Below are positions 1-6,792 of a stretch of DNA of 10,008 nucleotides, in pieces (position 1 is the stretch's first letter; every line of letters begins with the position of its first letter). The translations under genes and the position numbers were made by a program. Location of the stretch: positions 1 to 10,008 of the forward strand of contig CAJIYV010000029.1 in assembly GCA_905181745.1 (NCBI GenBank), written 5' to 3'. The stretch is from an uncultured Actinomycetes bacterium (GTDB lineage Bacteria; Actinomycetota; Actinomycetes; S36-B12). The notes beneath the pieces were generated by a model. It saw nothing but the letters and a program-made list of their open reading frames with translations. It was not told the DNA's origin and did not search any database.

Positions 1-864
1 GCGTGGCAGGCCATTAAGGAATCACTTCCGGCTGGACCAGTATTGGTATCTGTGGGTCGACGCGGATATATCCCGGCATTTTTGTGCACCCAGTGCGGTG
101 AGCGAGCTGTCTGCGCCTGCGGTGGACCAATTCGATTTACACATGCTGATCATTCCCAAGAGCAGGCAATGTGCGGCCGTTGCGGATCCGGAGGTTGGAA
201 ATGCGCCTGTGGTGGAAGAAAAATCAAGGCACTTGCGATAGGCGCAGAACGAACAGCCGAAGAGTTGGGGCGGGCGTTTGCGGGGACACCTGTGCTGTGG
301 TCGCAGCAGGAGCACGTGATCGCCAATGTTGATGGGCAGCCGCGCATTGTGGTCGCAACTCAGGGTGCAGAGCCTTTTGCGGAAAATGGATACGCCGCTG
401 TTGTGATTTTGGACCTAGCATCACACTCGATTTCCTTAACTGCCAGTGAGTCGTTGGCTCGCCGAGGGTTTTCAGCGGCCGTGAGGGCCAGGGTCGGCGC
501 GCCAGTTGTGCTCACGGGCGATCCGGGAACCAGAGAAAACCAAGCCTTAGCCCGTTGGGATAGCCCATGGTTTGCTGAGCGTGAGTTGGTCGATCGCGCC
601 CAGGCTCATTTGGCGCCTGCGGTTCGAGTGGCACTGCTGATCGGGGATCGTGATGCCGTAATGGACGTCGCCTCAAGTGCACAGGAAAAAGTTGAGGCGC
701 GATTGTTAGGACCGATTGAAGGAGACGCTTCACAAGTTTTTCTCATGGTGCGTCGGTCGCAGGGCAGGGCTCTGACCGAGGTTTTGACTCACATTATGCG
801 AACTCGATCGGCCGATCCGAAGTCTTCATTTGTGCGAATCCAGATCGATCCGCGTGATTTCTGA
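1..864 (+). CDS. priA: PriA-like primosomal protein N' (C-terminal part, 5' truncated)
   Basis: The reading frame is open from base 1, so the gene starts upstream; 287 codons are visible and end at TGA 862-864. PriA recognises stalled forks and reloads the replicative helicase during replication restart. What is seen: a cysteine-rich zinc region at visible residues 29-70 (C29xxC32, C38xC40, C58xxC61, C68xC70), then the stretch GAERTAEELGRAF, the VVATQGAEPFAENGYAAV segment and a C-terminal VRIQIDP. These match the actinobacterial PriA family as I know it; those proteins usually lack working Walker helicase motifs, and the visible part shows none. The second and fourth cysteine pairs are CxC instead of the usual CxxC. 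The GTG at 43 is internal and not the true start. The def promoter follows 17 bases after the stop. Family assignment is firm; helicase status of the missing N-terminus cannot be judged. Confidence 0.9.
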   Translation, partial: AWQAIKESLPAGPVLVSVGRRGYIPAFLCTQCGERAVCACGGPIRFTHADHSQEQAMCGRCGSGGWKCACGGRKIKALAIGAERTAEELGRAFAGTPVLWSQQEHVIANVDGQPRIVVATQGAEPFAENGYAAVVILDLASHSISLTASESLARRGFSAAVRARVGAPVVLTGDPGTRENQALARWDSPWFAERELVDRAQAHLAPAVRVALLIGDRDAVMDVASSAQEKVEARLLGPIEGDASQVFLMVRRSQGRALTEVLTHIMRTRSADPKSSFVRIQIDPRDF

Positions 865-881
865 CCCGGTAGGCCATGTCC

Positions 882-893
882 TACACTCGTGGC
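882..893 (+). promoter_or_regulatory. Leaderless-type promoter of def
   Basis: A TACACT hexamer (882-887) lies exactly six bases before ATG 894, so transcription would begin at or next to the start codon. No Shine-Dalgarno is seen. A weak -35-like CTGACC is at 861-866, with a spacer of only 15 bases. The same arrangement occurs before rpe, ribE, hisE and sseB in this window. It lies between the priA stop and def, giving def-fmt-rsmB its own promoter. Confidence 0.65.
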
Positions 894-1436
894 ATGGCGA
901 TTCAACCCATTAGAGTTTTTGGCGACCCGGTTTTGCGGACCCCCGCAGCAGAGGTTGTGGATTTTGATAAGGAATTACGCAAATTGGTGGCAGATCTCAC
1001 CGACACTATGCAAGATGCGCCAGGCGTGGGACTGGCGGCACCTCAACTTGGCGTATCCCTTCGCGTATTTACCTACTGGGTTGAGGAAGAGCTGGGTCAC
1101 GTTGTGAACCCGACTTTGGATCTCTCCGATGACACAGAACTAGGGGAGGAAGGGTGTTTGTCACTTCCGGGACTCTCATTTGATATTCCGCGCTCGCGAA
1201 GTCTCATCGCAAGGGGTTTCAATATGCATGGTGAACCAATCGAGTTGGTTGGCGCGGATCTCATGGCTCGGTGCGTCCAGCATGAAACGGACCACCTTGA
1301 CGGAATCATTTTCATTGACCGCCTCGGACCAGAGGAGCGAAAAGAAGCCATGAAACAGATCCGGGCCAGTGAGTGGTTCGGGGACGACTTAGTCGTGAAA
1401 ACAAGTCCGCACGCAATTTCGCACAAGTGGATGTAA
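894..1436 (+). CDS. def: Peptide deformylase
   Basis: A 180-residue metal-dependent hydrolase that removes the formyl group from the N-terminal methionine of new proteins in the cytoplasm. All three family motifs are present: GVGLAAPQLG (residues 44-53), EGCLSLPG (86-93, with metal ligand Cys88) and QHETDHLDG (129-137, ligands His130 and His134, catalytic Glu131). Length is normal for the family. The ATG at 894 is chosen over the in-frame ATG at 876 because the family begins close to the xIRxxGDPVLR segment (residues 6-15) and because a -10 hexamer lies between the two ATGs, six bases before 894. It is followed after one base by fmt, the enzyme that adds the formyl group this one removes, so the two form a functional pair and very probably one transcript. 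Confidence 0.96.
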   Translation: MAIQPIRVFGDPVLRTPAAEVVDFDKELRKLVADLTDTMQDAPGVGLAAPQLGVSLRVFTYWVEEELGHVVNPTLDLSDDTELGEEGCLSLPGLSFDIPRSRSLIARGFNMHGEPIELVGADLMARCVQHETDHLDGIIFIDRLGPEERKEAMKQIRASEWFGDDLVVKTSPHAISHKWM

Positions 1437-1437
1437 A

Positions 1438-2364
1438 TTGAAATTAGTTTTCGCTGGAACCCCCGATGTGGCGCAGCCAGCTCTGGAAACGTTGATTTCG
1501 TCTCAGCACGAAGTTCTGGCCATAATCACCCAACCTCCGGCCAGAGCCGGGAGGGGGCGCGAATTACAACCAAGTCCGGTACATGCGTTAGCCGAAAAAT
1601 ATGGCATCAAGGTCTTGTACCCGGACTCGATCCGCGAGATTGATGCGGTACTTCGTCACCTGCAACCTGATGCGATCCCTGTGGTGGCCTACGGCCAGCT
1701 GATCCCTGAGACCATGTTGGACATTCCCGCACATGGCTGGATCAACCTGCATTTCTCACTACTGCCGCAGTGGCGAGGCGCAGCTCCCGTTCAGCACTGC
1801 ATTTGGCACGGTGACACAATTACGGGAGCTACAACATTCCGAATCGAACAAGGAATGGACAGCGGGCCGATCCTTGGCCATGTAACGCAATTGGTGGATC
1901 CGAAGGACACCAGTGGAGCGCTGCTTACTCGCCTTGCTGACACAGGATCACACTTATTGCGGCAAACCCTAGATGCTGTAGAAGCCGGAATGATTACACC
2001 GATTGCACAACACCACGATCAAGCGACTTATGCACCTAAGTTACAAAAGTCTGACTCCCGGATAGATTGGCAGCTGCCGGCGATCGAAATTGACCGTCGG
2101 ATTCGTGCCATGACACCTAAACCGGGAGCGTGGACCACCATGGCGTTAAGTGAACACGAGATTTCGTTGTCAATCGGTCCCGTGTCCCCCAATCGTGATA
2201 TTCAGCTTGATCCGGGAGCCGTTTTTTTGATCGACAAAGGCGTATTCGTGGGCAGCGCGACCTATGCCCTGGAACTGGATCACGTTAAACCACCGGGCAA
2301 GAAATTCATGTTGGCCACAGATTGGATTCGTGGATTGCGCGCGGATGAGGTGAAATTTCTCTAA
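1438..2364 (+). CDS. fmt: Methionyl-tRNA formyltransferase
   Basis: This 308-residue cytoplasmic enzyme transfers a formyl group from 10-formyl-tetrahydrofolate to initiator Met-tRNA. The N-terminal Rossmann-type domain starts at once with MKLVFAGTPD. The catalytic loop INLHFSLLPQWRGAAPVQ spans residues 102-119, with Asn103 and His105, and Asp141 in QGMDSGPI matches the third catalytic residue. The C-terminal tRNA-binding domain is signalled by ATYAPKLQKSDSRIDW and the PPGKKFM...DWIRG ending. The start is TTG, one base after the def stop, with no good Shine-Dalgarno. It is accepted because the family motif begins at residue 2 and no other start fits, so translation is probably coupled to def. 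The stop TAA shares one base with the rsmB ATG. Confidence 0.96.
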   Translation: MKLVFAGTPDVAQPALETLISSQHEVLAIITQPPARAGRGRELQPSPVHALAEKYGIKVLYPDSIREIDAVLRHLQPDAIPVVAYGQLIPETMLDIPAHGWINLHFSLLPQWRGAAPVQHCIWHGDTITGATTFRIEQGMDSGPILGHVTQLVDPKDTSGALLTRLADTGSHLLRQTLDAVEAGMITPIAQHHDQATYAPKLQKSDSRIDWQLPAIEIDRRIRAMTPKPGAWTTMALSEHEISLSIGPVSPNRDIQLDPGAVFLIDKGVFVGSATYALELDHVKPPGKKFMLATDWIRGLRADEVKFL

Positions 2365-3701
2365 TGGAGGATGAAGCAAAGGAGCATCCTAATGGCGATC
2401 AGCCACGCATGGCAGCCCTGGAGTTGTTGCGTTTAGTGCGAGATGAAGGCGCCTACGCCAACCTAGCGCTTCCTCAGATGTTACGGAAATACAAGCTAAA
2501 TGGGCGAGATGCTGCCTTTAGTGTTGAACTTGCCTACGGTGTCTTGCGCAATCAAATGCTCTACGACGCGATGGCACAGCAATGTTCATCTCGACCATTA
2601 TCGAACACCGAGCCAGAAATCATTGACATCCTGCGGCTCGGAATCCACCAGATCTACGCAATGCGGGTACCCGACCACGCGGCGGTGGACACTTGCGCAG
2701 CCTTGGCTCGAGTGACGGCCAAGGGCAAAGAAACGGGGCACGTAAAGGCGCGCGTTGGTTTTGTCAATGCGGTCCTTCGCTGCGTCACTACGTCTGAGTT
2801 CGACGCCGAAACCTTGAGCCTAGGAATTCGTTACTCTCATCAAGACTGGATTGTGCAGGCCTTCGAGGAATCCTTGGTGCGTAATGGGCTTCCGTTACCC
2901 GACCTGGAAAGACTCTTGCAATCAAATAACACAGCCGCACATCCGGTCATCGCAGTGCGCGAAGGTGACCTGGAGATTGAGGGGACTATCTCTGGGCTTT
3001 GGAGTAAGCAGGCACGAATTCTCACTGATGTGATTCCGCTCGAGCTCGATCAGGTTCGCAATGGCAGCGCGATTGTTCAAGATGAAGGCAGTCAGCTAGT
3101 GGCACAGGCATTTTTATTGGCTGCGCCGACCGGCCCTGAAAGTGCGTGGCTGGATATGTGCGCGGGTCCGGGAGGAAAAGCTGCGCTGATTTCTGACTCA
3201 GTACCTCCTGGTGTCGAATTCATTGCGGTGGATCTACACACACACCGAGTGGAACTGATGAGCAAGATTATTGGGCCTTCAGCGACGTTACTGACCGGCG
3301 ATGCGAGAGAGCGTCCTTGGGGTAATCGGTTCTTTGACCGGGTGCTGCTCGATGCCCCATGTTCGGGGTTGGGCGCATTGCGTCGCCGACCTGAGGCGCG
3401 CTGGCGCAAAACCAAGAAGCAAACACTCGAACTGACCGAGTTGCAAGAGGAATTACTATTCGCGGCCATCGATTCAACGCGAGTGGGCGGGATCATCGCC
3501 TATGTCACGTGCTCGCCCTACTTGGAGGAAACGTGGGCTGTTGTGGAGAGTGTTCTTCACGCGCGAGCCAATGTTCAACTCGAAGACGCAAGATCACTGT
3601 TCCCGGGAGTGAGTAATCTAGGAGAAGGACCATGTGTTCAGCTCTGGCCACATGTTCATGCCACAGATGCCATGTTTTTTGCCCTGTTACGCCGGGTGTA
3701 G
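2364..3701 (+). CDS. rsmB: 16S rRNA (cytosine-5) methyltransferase RsmB, with NusB-like domain
   Basis: A 445-residue SAM-dependent enzyme expected to make m5C967 (E. coli numbering) in 16S rRNA. Residues about 15-145 form the NusB-like RNA-binding domain (AALELLRLVRDEGAYANLAL; ILRLGIHQI; VNAVLR). The C-terminal Rossmann methyltransferase carries motif I LDMCAGPGGK (263-272), motif IV DAPCSGLG (330-337, Cys333) and motif VI VTCSPYLEE (381-389, nucleophile Cys383). It ends with the family signature QLWPHVHATDAMFF. The ATG at 2364 shares one base with the fmt stop and has GAGGTGA (2347-2353) ten bases upstream. An in-frame ATG at 2409, right at the NusB domain edge, is a possible alternative. 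It is the third gene of the def-fmt-rsmB unit. Confidence 0.94.
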   Translation: MEDEAKEHPNGDQPRMAALELLRLVRDEGAYANLALPQMLRKYKLNGRDAAFSVELAYGVLRNQMLYDAMAQQCSSRPLSNTEPEIIDILRLGIHQIYAMRVPDHAAVDTCAALARVTAKGKETGHVKARVGFVNAVLRCVTTSEFDAETLSLGIRYSHQDWIVQAFEESLVRNGLPLPDLERLLQSNNTAAHPVIAVREGDLEIEGTISGLWSKQARILTDVIPLELDQVRNGSAIVQDEGSQLVAQAFLLAAPTGPESAWLDMCAGPGGKAALISDSVPPGVEFIAVDLHTHRVELMSKIIGPSATLLTGDARERPWGNRFFDRVLLDAPCSGLGALRRRPEARWRKTKKQTLELTELQEELLFAAIDSTRVGGIIAYVTCSPYLEETWAVVESVLHARANVQLEDARSLFPGVSNLGEGPCVQLWPHVHATDAMFFALLRRV

Positions 3702-3712
3702 TTCAGTGCAGA

Positions 3713-3724
3713 TAGTCTGAGATC
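3713..3724 (+). promoter_or_regulatory. Leaderless-type promoter of rpe
   Basis: TAGTCT (3713-3718) is followed by exactly six bases and then the GTG start of rpe. No clear -35 and no Shine-Dalgarno are seen. It sits in the 23-base gap after rsmB and probably starts an rpe-ribD transcript. Confidence 0.62.
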
Positions 3725-4363
3725 GTGTTGATTTCGCCGAGTGTTCTCAATAGCAATCTGGGACGGCTGAGTGAGGAAATCTCAAAAGTGGAGGGTGTGG
3801 CTGACCTTATTCACCTTGATGTCATGGACAACCACTTTGTACCAAACCTTTCATTTGGACTTCCCGTGGTTGCCGGCGTGATTGCCCACACATCACTCCC
3901 CGTCGATGTTCATCTTATGATCGACGATCCAGATCGGTGGGCACCGGCGTATGGCGACGCGGGCGCCTATTCGGTCACTTTTCACATTGAGGCAGCTAAA
4001 GATCCTGTGACGCTGAGCAAGAATATTAGTGCTACGGGGGCAAGAGTTGCTGCCGCATTGAAACCTGGCACTGACCTTGATTCACTTGATGGATTGCTTG
4101 AACACCTTGACATGATTTTGATCATGACGGTGGAACCCGGATTCGGCGGTCAGGCATTTTTGTACGACATGATGCCCAAGATAGCTCGTGCGAGAGAATT
4201 AAGCGGCGCTCACATGTGGATCGAGGTTGACGGTGGCGTCTCCCAAAATACCATCAAGGATTGTAAGGAAGCTGGCGCCAATGTTTTCGTTGCAGGGTCG
4301 TGTGTCTACTCCAACCCTGATCCGGCTCAAGTCGTGCGCGATCTCAAAGCGCTGGTGGAGTAA
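3725..4363 (+). CDS. rpe: Ribulose-phosphate 3-epimerase
   Basis: A 212-residue TIM-barrel enzyme interconverting ribulose 5-phosphate and xylulose 5-phosphate in the pentose phosphate pathway. Family motifs are complete: ISPSVL at the start, IHLDVMDNHFVPN (29-41) with metal ligand His30 and catalytic Asp32, DVHLM (61-65, His63), TVEPGFGGQ (135-143), IEVDGGV (166-172) with the second catalytic Asp169, and the phosphate-binding AGSCVY (190-195). The GTG start is fixed by the family N-terminus and by the -10 hexamer six bases before it. ribD begins three bases after the stop. Ribulose 5-phosphate also feeds the four-carbon precursor of riboflavin, so the link with rib genes makes metabolic sense and is common in actinobacteria. 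Confidence 0.96.
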   Translation: MLISPSVLNSNLGRLSEEISKVEGVADLIHLDVMDNHFVPNLSFGLPVVAGVIAHTSLPVDVHLMIDDPDRWAPAYGDAGAYSVTFHIEAAKDPVTLSKNISATGARVAAALKPGTDLDSLDGLLEHLDMILIMTVEPGFGGQAFLYDMMPKIARARELSGAHMWIEVDGGVSQNTIKDCKEAGANVFVAGSCVYSNPDPAQVVRDLKALVE

Positions 4364-4366
4364 TAG

Positions 4367-5329
4367 TTGACATTCGACCCGCAGTTCATTTCGCAAGCAA
4401 TTGAATTTGCGCAGCTCGGGCCGTATTCATCCAATCCACGCGTTGGAGCTGTATGCGTGAAAGACGGAATCGTGGTTGGTACGGGCGTCCACCGTGGTGC
4501 GGGTACTGCCCATGCCGAGGTTGAAGCGCTGGCAACTGCTGGTGCAGGAACTCATGAGGCGGATCTTTATGTTTCTCTAGAGCCGTGTTCACACTTTGGT
4601 CGCACTCCTGCGTGTACCCAATTAATTATCGACGCCGGAATTGCCCGGGTATTTTACGCACAAGATGATCCGACGAGCGAGGCTGGCGGTGGAGCTGGTG
4701 TGCTCAGGAACGCGGGGCTCGAAGTCGTAGGCGGGTTCGATTCGGCGCTTTCGTTTGCATTAAACCGCGAATGGAACCATCGGATAGTCACTGGCATGCC
4801 TTTCGTGACATGGAAGTTTGCGCAGAGCCTTGATGGGCGAGTTGCCGCGGCAATTGGTCAACGCACCAAGATCAGCGGAATACAGTCACGGGGTTTCGTC
4901 CATGAACTGCGTGCGCGGGTCGGCGCGATTATGGTGGGGACACAAACGTTTCTGGTAGATTCCCCGAGTCTTGTTGCCCGTGAGGTTGACGGTTCTCTGA
5001 AAACGAACCAGCCACTGCGGGTGGTTATGGGCATGCGCAACGTCGCCCCGAAGGAGTTTCTGCACTTGGCAACTCGAGATCCCGAGGTTGCCCTCGCTGA
5101 CTTAGCGAAGCGGGGTGTCAATCATCTCTTGTTAGAAGGGGGGCCGACTTTGGCAGCCGCATTTGTTGAATCGGGCTGGATAAATGAAGTGATCAGCATC
5201 ACGGCGCCGGTTACGCTTGGAGCAGGACCGCGGGCGTTGGCCACAAATTCGCCATTATTGGGCCGTGTGAAAATCACCTCAACTTTTGCTTTAGGAGATG
5301 ACCTCATCCAGATCGGAGAACTGGGATAG
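4367..5329 (+). CDS. ribD: Bifunctional riboflavin deaminase/reductase RibD
   Basis: Carries out two successive steps of riboflavin synthesis: deamination of the diaminopyrimidine phosphate, then NADPH-dependent reduction of its ribosyl side chain. The N-terminal deaminase domain (about residues 1-140) has the zinc site HAE (49-51) and PCSHFGRTPAC (73-83), with ligands His49, Cys74 and Cys83 and catalytic Glu51. The C-terminal reductase domain (about 144-320) has FVTWKFAQSLDGRVA (146-160) and LLLEGGPTLAAAFV (254-267). At 320 residues it is slightly short but complete. The start is TTG, with GGTGGAG (4354-4360) six bases upstream, so unlike rpe it uses a Shine-Dalgarno. It is most likely co-transcribed with rpe. 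No FMN riboswitch fits in the three-base gap before it. Confidence 0.95.
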   Translation: MTFDPQFISQAIEFAQLGPYSSNPRVGAVCVKDGIVVGTGVHRGAGTAHAEVEALATAGAGTHEADLYVSLEPCSHFGRTPACTQLIIDAGIARVFYAQDDPTSEAGGGAGVLRNAGLEVVGGFDSALSFALNREWNHRIVTGMPFVTWKFAQSLDGRVAAAIGQRTKISGIQSRGFVHELRARVGAIMVGTQTFLVDSPSLVAREVDGSLKTNQPLRVVMGMRNVAPKEFLHLATRDPEVALADLAKRGVNHLLLEGGPTLAAAFVESGWINEVISITAPVTLGAGPRALATNSPLLGRVKITSTFALGDDLIQIGELG

Positions 5330-5333
5330 GCAC

Positions 5334-5345
5334 TAGAGTTGGACC
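5334..5345 (+). promoter_or_regulatory. Leaderless-type promoter of ribE
   Basis: TAGAGT (5334-5339) lies exactly six bases before ATG 5346, in the 16-base gap between ribD and ribE. No Shine-Dalgarno is seen in the six bases between. It would separate ribE-ribH expression from rpe-ribD. Confidence 0.65.
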
Positions 5346-5969
5346 ATGTTCACCGGCATTGTTGAAACCACGGGCTCGGTGAGCGCAATAAGCGCCGGTT
5401 CAGATTCTGCTCACATGACCTTCTTGGCGCGCGGTGTGTTAGAAGACGCGAAAGTTGGAGCCTCAATTGCAGTCAACGGAGTGTGCCTAACCGTTACCGA
5501 ATTTGATGAGGAAAGTTTTTCAGCCGACCTCATGAACGAAACACTCATGCGCAGTGCGATGGGGGAGTTGAACATTGGCGATTCGGTGAATATTGAACGG
5601 GCAATGCCACTCACGGGTCGCATGGGCGGCCACATCGTGCAGGGGCACGTTGATGCCGTCGCAGTCGTGCGATCGATTGAGCCCAGTGAAGACTGGATAA
5701 TTATTTCATTTGACCTATCACCCGAGATCGCGCGTTACGTCGTTGAAAAGGGTTCAATAACGGTCAGCGGGGTTTCTTTAACGGTGGTCGCAGTGACGGA
5801 GCCTACCGCGAAACACCAGTGGTTTAGTGTCTCGCTAATTCCCACTACCTTGAAAGATACAACGTTGAGGAAACTTGAAGTAGGTAGCCGAGTTAATCTT
5901 GAGGTCGACGCAATTGCTAAATACGTTGAACGCATTCTCGCATTCGCACCACCGAAGGAGAACACATGA
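5346..5969 (+). CDS. ribE: Riboflavin synthase, alpha subunit
   Basis: A 207-residue enzyme that dismutates two molecules of 6,7-dimethyl-8-ribityllumazine into riboflavin and the diaminouracil. It shows the usual two tandem lumazine-binding barrels. Barrel one opens with MFTGIVE (1-7) and contains SIAVNGVCLTV (40-50). Barrel two contains GGHIVQGHVD (94-103) and SITVSGVSLTV (137-147). The VNLEVDAIAKYVER segment (183-196) forms the trimerisation tail of the family. Start and length are as in relatives. The stop TGA overlaps the ribH ATG in ATGA, so the next gene is translationally coupled. In many actinobacteria (some name this gene ribC) ribBA stands between this gene and ribH; here nothing does. 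Confidence 0.96.
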   Translation: MFTGIVETTGSVSAISAGSDSAHMTFLARGVLEDAKVGASIAVNGVCLTVTEFDEESFSADLMNETLMRSAMGELNIGDSVNIERAMPLTGRMGGHIVQGHVDAVAVVRSIEPSEDWIIISFDLSPEIARYVVEKGSITVSGVSLTVVAVTEPTAKHQWFSVSLIPTTLKDTTLRKLEVGSRVNLEVDAIAKYVERILAFAPPKENT

Positions 5970-6472
5970 GTGGCGGAAGTGCTCCACACTTGAACCTAAA
6001 GGCGGAAGGTCTTCGCGCCTGCATAATCGCCGCGCAATGGCATGAAGTCGTTATGGGTGGCTTAATCGGCGGTGCCACTCGGGCTTGTGATCAAGCCGGC
6101 TCCACGCATGAACTAATCCGGGTCCCGGGCGCATTCGAGTTACCGCTGGCGGCTCAATTTGCGGCTCGAAGCGGTAGATTTGATGCGTTGATTGCTCTCG
6201 GAGTGGTGATTCGCGGCGGCACTCCACATTTTGAATATGTCTGCAGTGTGGCGACGCAGGGTTTGCTCCGAGTGGGTCTTGATACCCAGATGCCGATTGG
6301 GTTTGGCTTACTGACCGTTGATAGTGAGCAGGAAGCGCTTGACCGAGCCGGTTTTGCAAACTCACCGCAAGACAAGGGATCCGAGGCGGTAGAGGCCGCC
6401 CTTGCCATGGCCTTGTTGGCGCGGGACACGTTCACACTAGCGGGAAGTTCAACAGCAACCGAGTTTCGGTAG
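5966..6472 (+). CDS. ribH: 6,7-dimethyl-8-ribityllumazine synthase
   Basis: A 168-residue enzyme that condenses the diaminouracil from the RibD branch with dihydroxybutanone phosphate to give the RibE substrate; relatives assemble into pentamers or icosahedra. Seen motifs: VPGAFELP (53-60), the catalytic loop GVVIRGGTPHFEYVC (79-93) with general-acid His88, and DRAG (126-129) with Arg127, followed by DKG (136-138). Two usually conserved spots differ: HFEYV in place of HFDYV, and EQEALDRAG where relatives have EEQALDRAG, so the usual Gln is Glu. The start is ATG in the ATGA overlap with ribE, with GAAGGAG (5954-5960) five bases upstream. The TAG stop forms the first three bases of the hisE -10 hexamer. 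Confidence 0.94.
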   Translation: MSGGSAPHLNLKAEGLRACIIAAQWHEVVMGGLIGGATRACDQAGSTHELIRVPGAFELPLAAQFAARSGRFDALIALGVVIRGGTPHFEYVCSVATQGLLRVGLDTQMPIGFGLLTVDSEQEALDRAGFANSPQDKGSEAVEAALAMALLARDTFTLAGSSTATEFR

Positions 6473-6481
6473 ACTGCGCAA
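6470..6481 (+). promoter_or_regulatory. Leaderless-type promoter of hisE, fused to the ribH stop codon
   Basis: TAGACT (6470-6475) is followed by six bases and the hisE GTG. Its first three bases are the ribH stop codon, so the promoter core overlaps the end of the preceding gene. No Shine-Dalgarno is seen for hisE. Confidence 0.62.
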
Positions 6482-6763
6482 GTGACTGAGACGCCTTCGA
6501 CGAAGACTTTTGAAGATCTTTATCTGGAGTTGTCTCACAAGCTCGCTGCAGGCGATATCAATTCTGCATCAGTTCGTCTCGTTCAGGCGGGCACGCATGC
6601 GATTGGGAAGAAAATCGTTGAGGAGGCGGCCGAAGTATGGATGGCAGCCGAATACGAAGGCAAAGAAGCGTTGGCACTAGAAATTTCACAATTGATTTAT
6701 CATCTTGAAATACTCATGCACGCACATGAATTAAGCGTTCAAGATATTTACAAGAATCTATAG
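6482..6763 (+). CDS. hisE: Phosphoribosyl-ATP pyrophosphatase
   Basis: A 93-residue all-alpha, MazG-related enzyme that hydrolyses phosphoribosyl-ATP to phosphoribosyl-AMP, step 2 of histidine synthesis. The metal and pyrophosphate-binding helix is KKIVEEAAEVWMAA (43-56), and the second helix EISQLIYHLEILM (67-79) is of the actinobacterial type. It opens with KTFEDLYLEL. Length matches stand-alone HisE; no HisI is fused or adjacent. The GTG start is set by the -10 hexamer six bases upstream and by the family N-terminus. hisG, which makes its substrate, follows after 29 bases. Confidence 0.95.
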   Translation: MTETPSTKTFEDLYLELSHKLAAGDINSASVRLVQAGTHAIGKKIVEEAAEVWMAAEYEGKEALALEISQLIYHLEILMHAHELSVQDIYKNL

Positions 6764-6792
6764 ACCCATTTTCCGAACCGAAAGGGCACACC

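Noticed and set aside
876..893. Upstream ATG for def at 876
   Set aside because: It would add six residues not expected in the family, and the -10 hexamer lies inside them; ATG 894 fits the promoter spacing.
3692..5345. FMN riboswitch for the riboflavin genes
   Set aside because: The gaps before rpe, ribD and ribE are 23, 3 and 16 bases, far too short for an RFN element; none of the expected conserved stems is seen.
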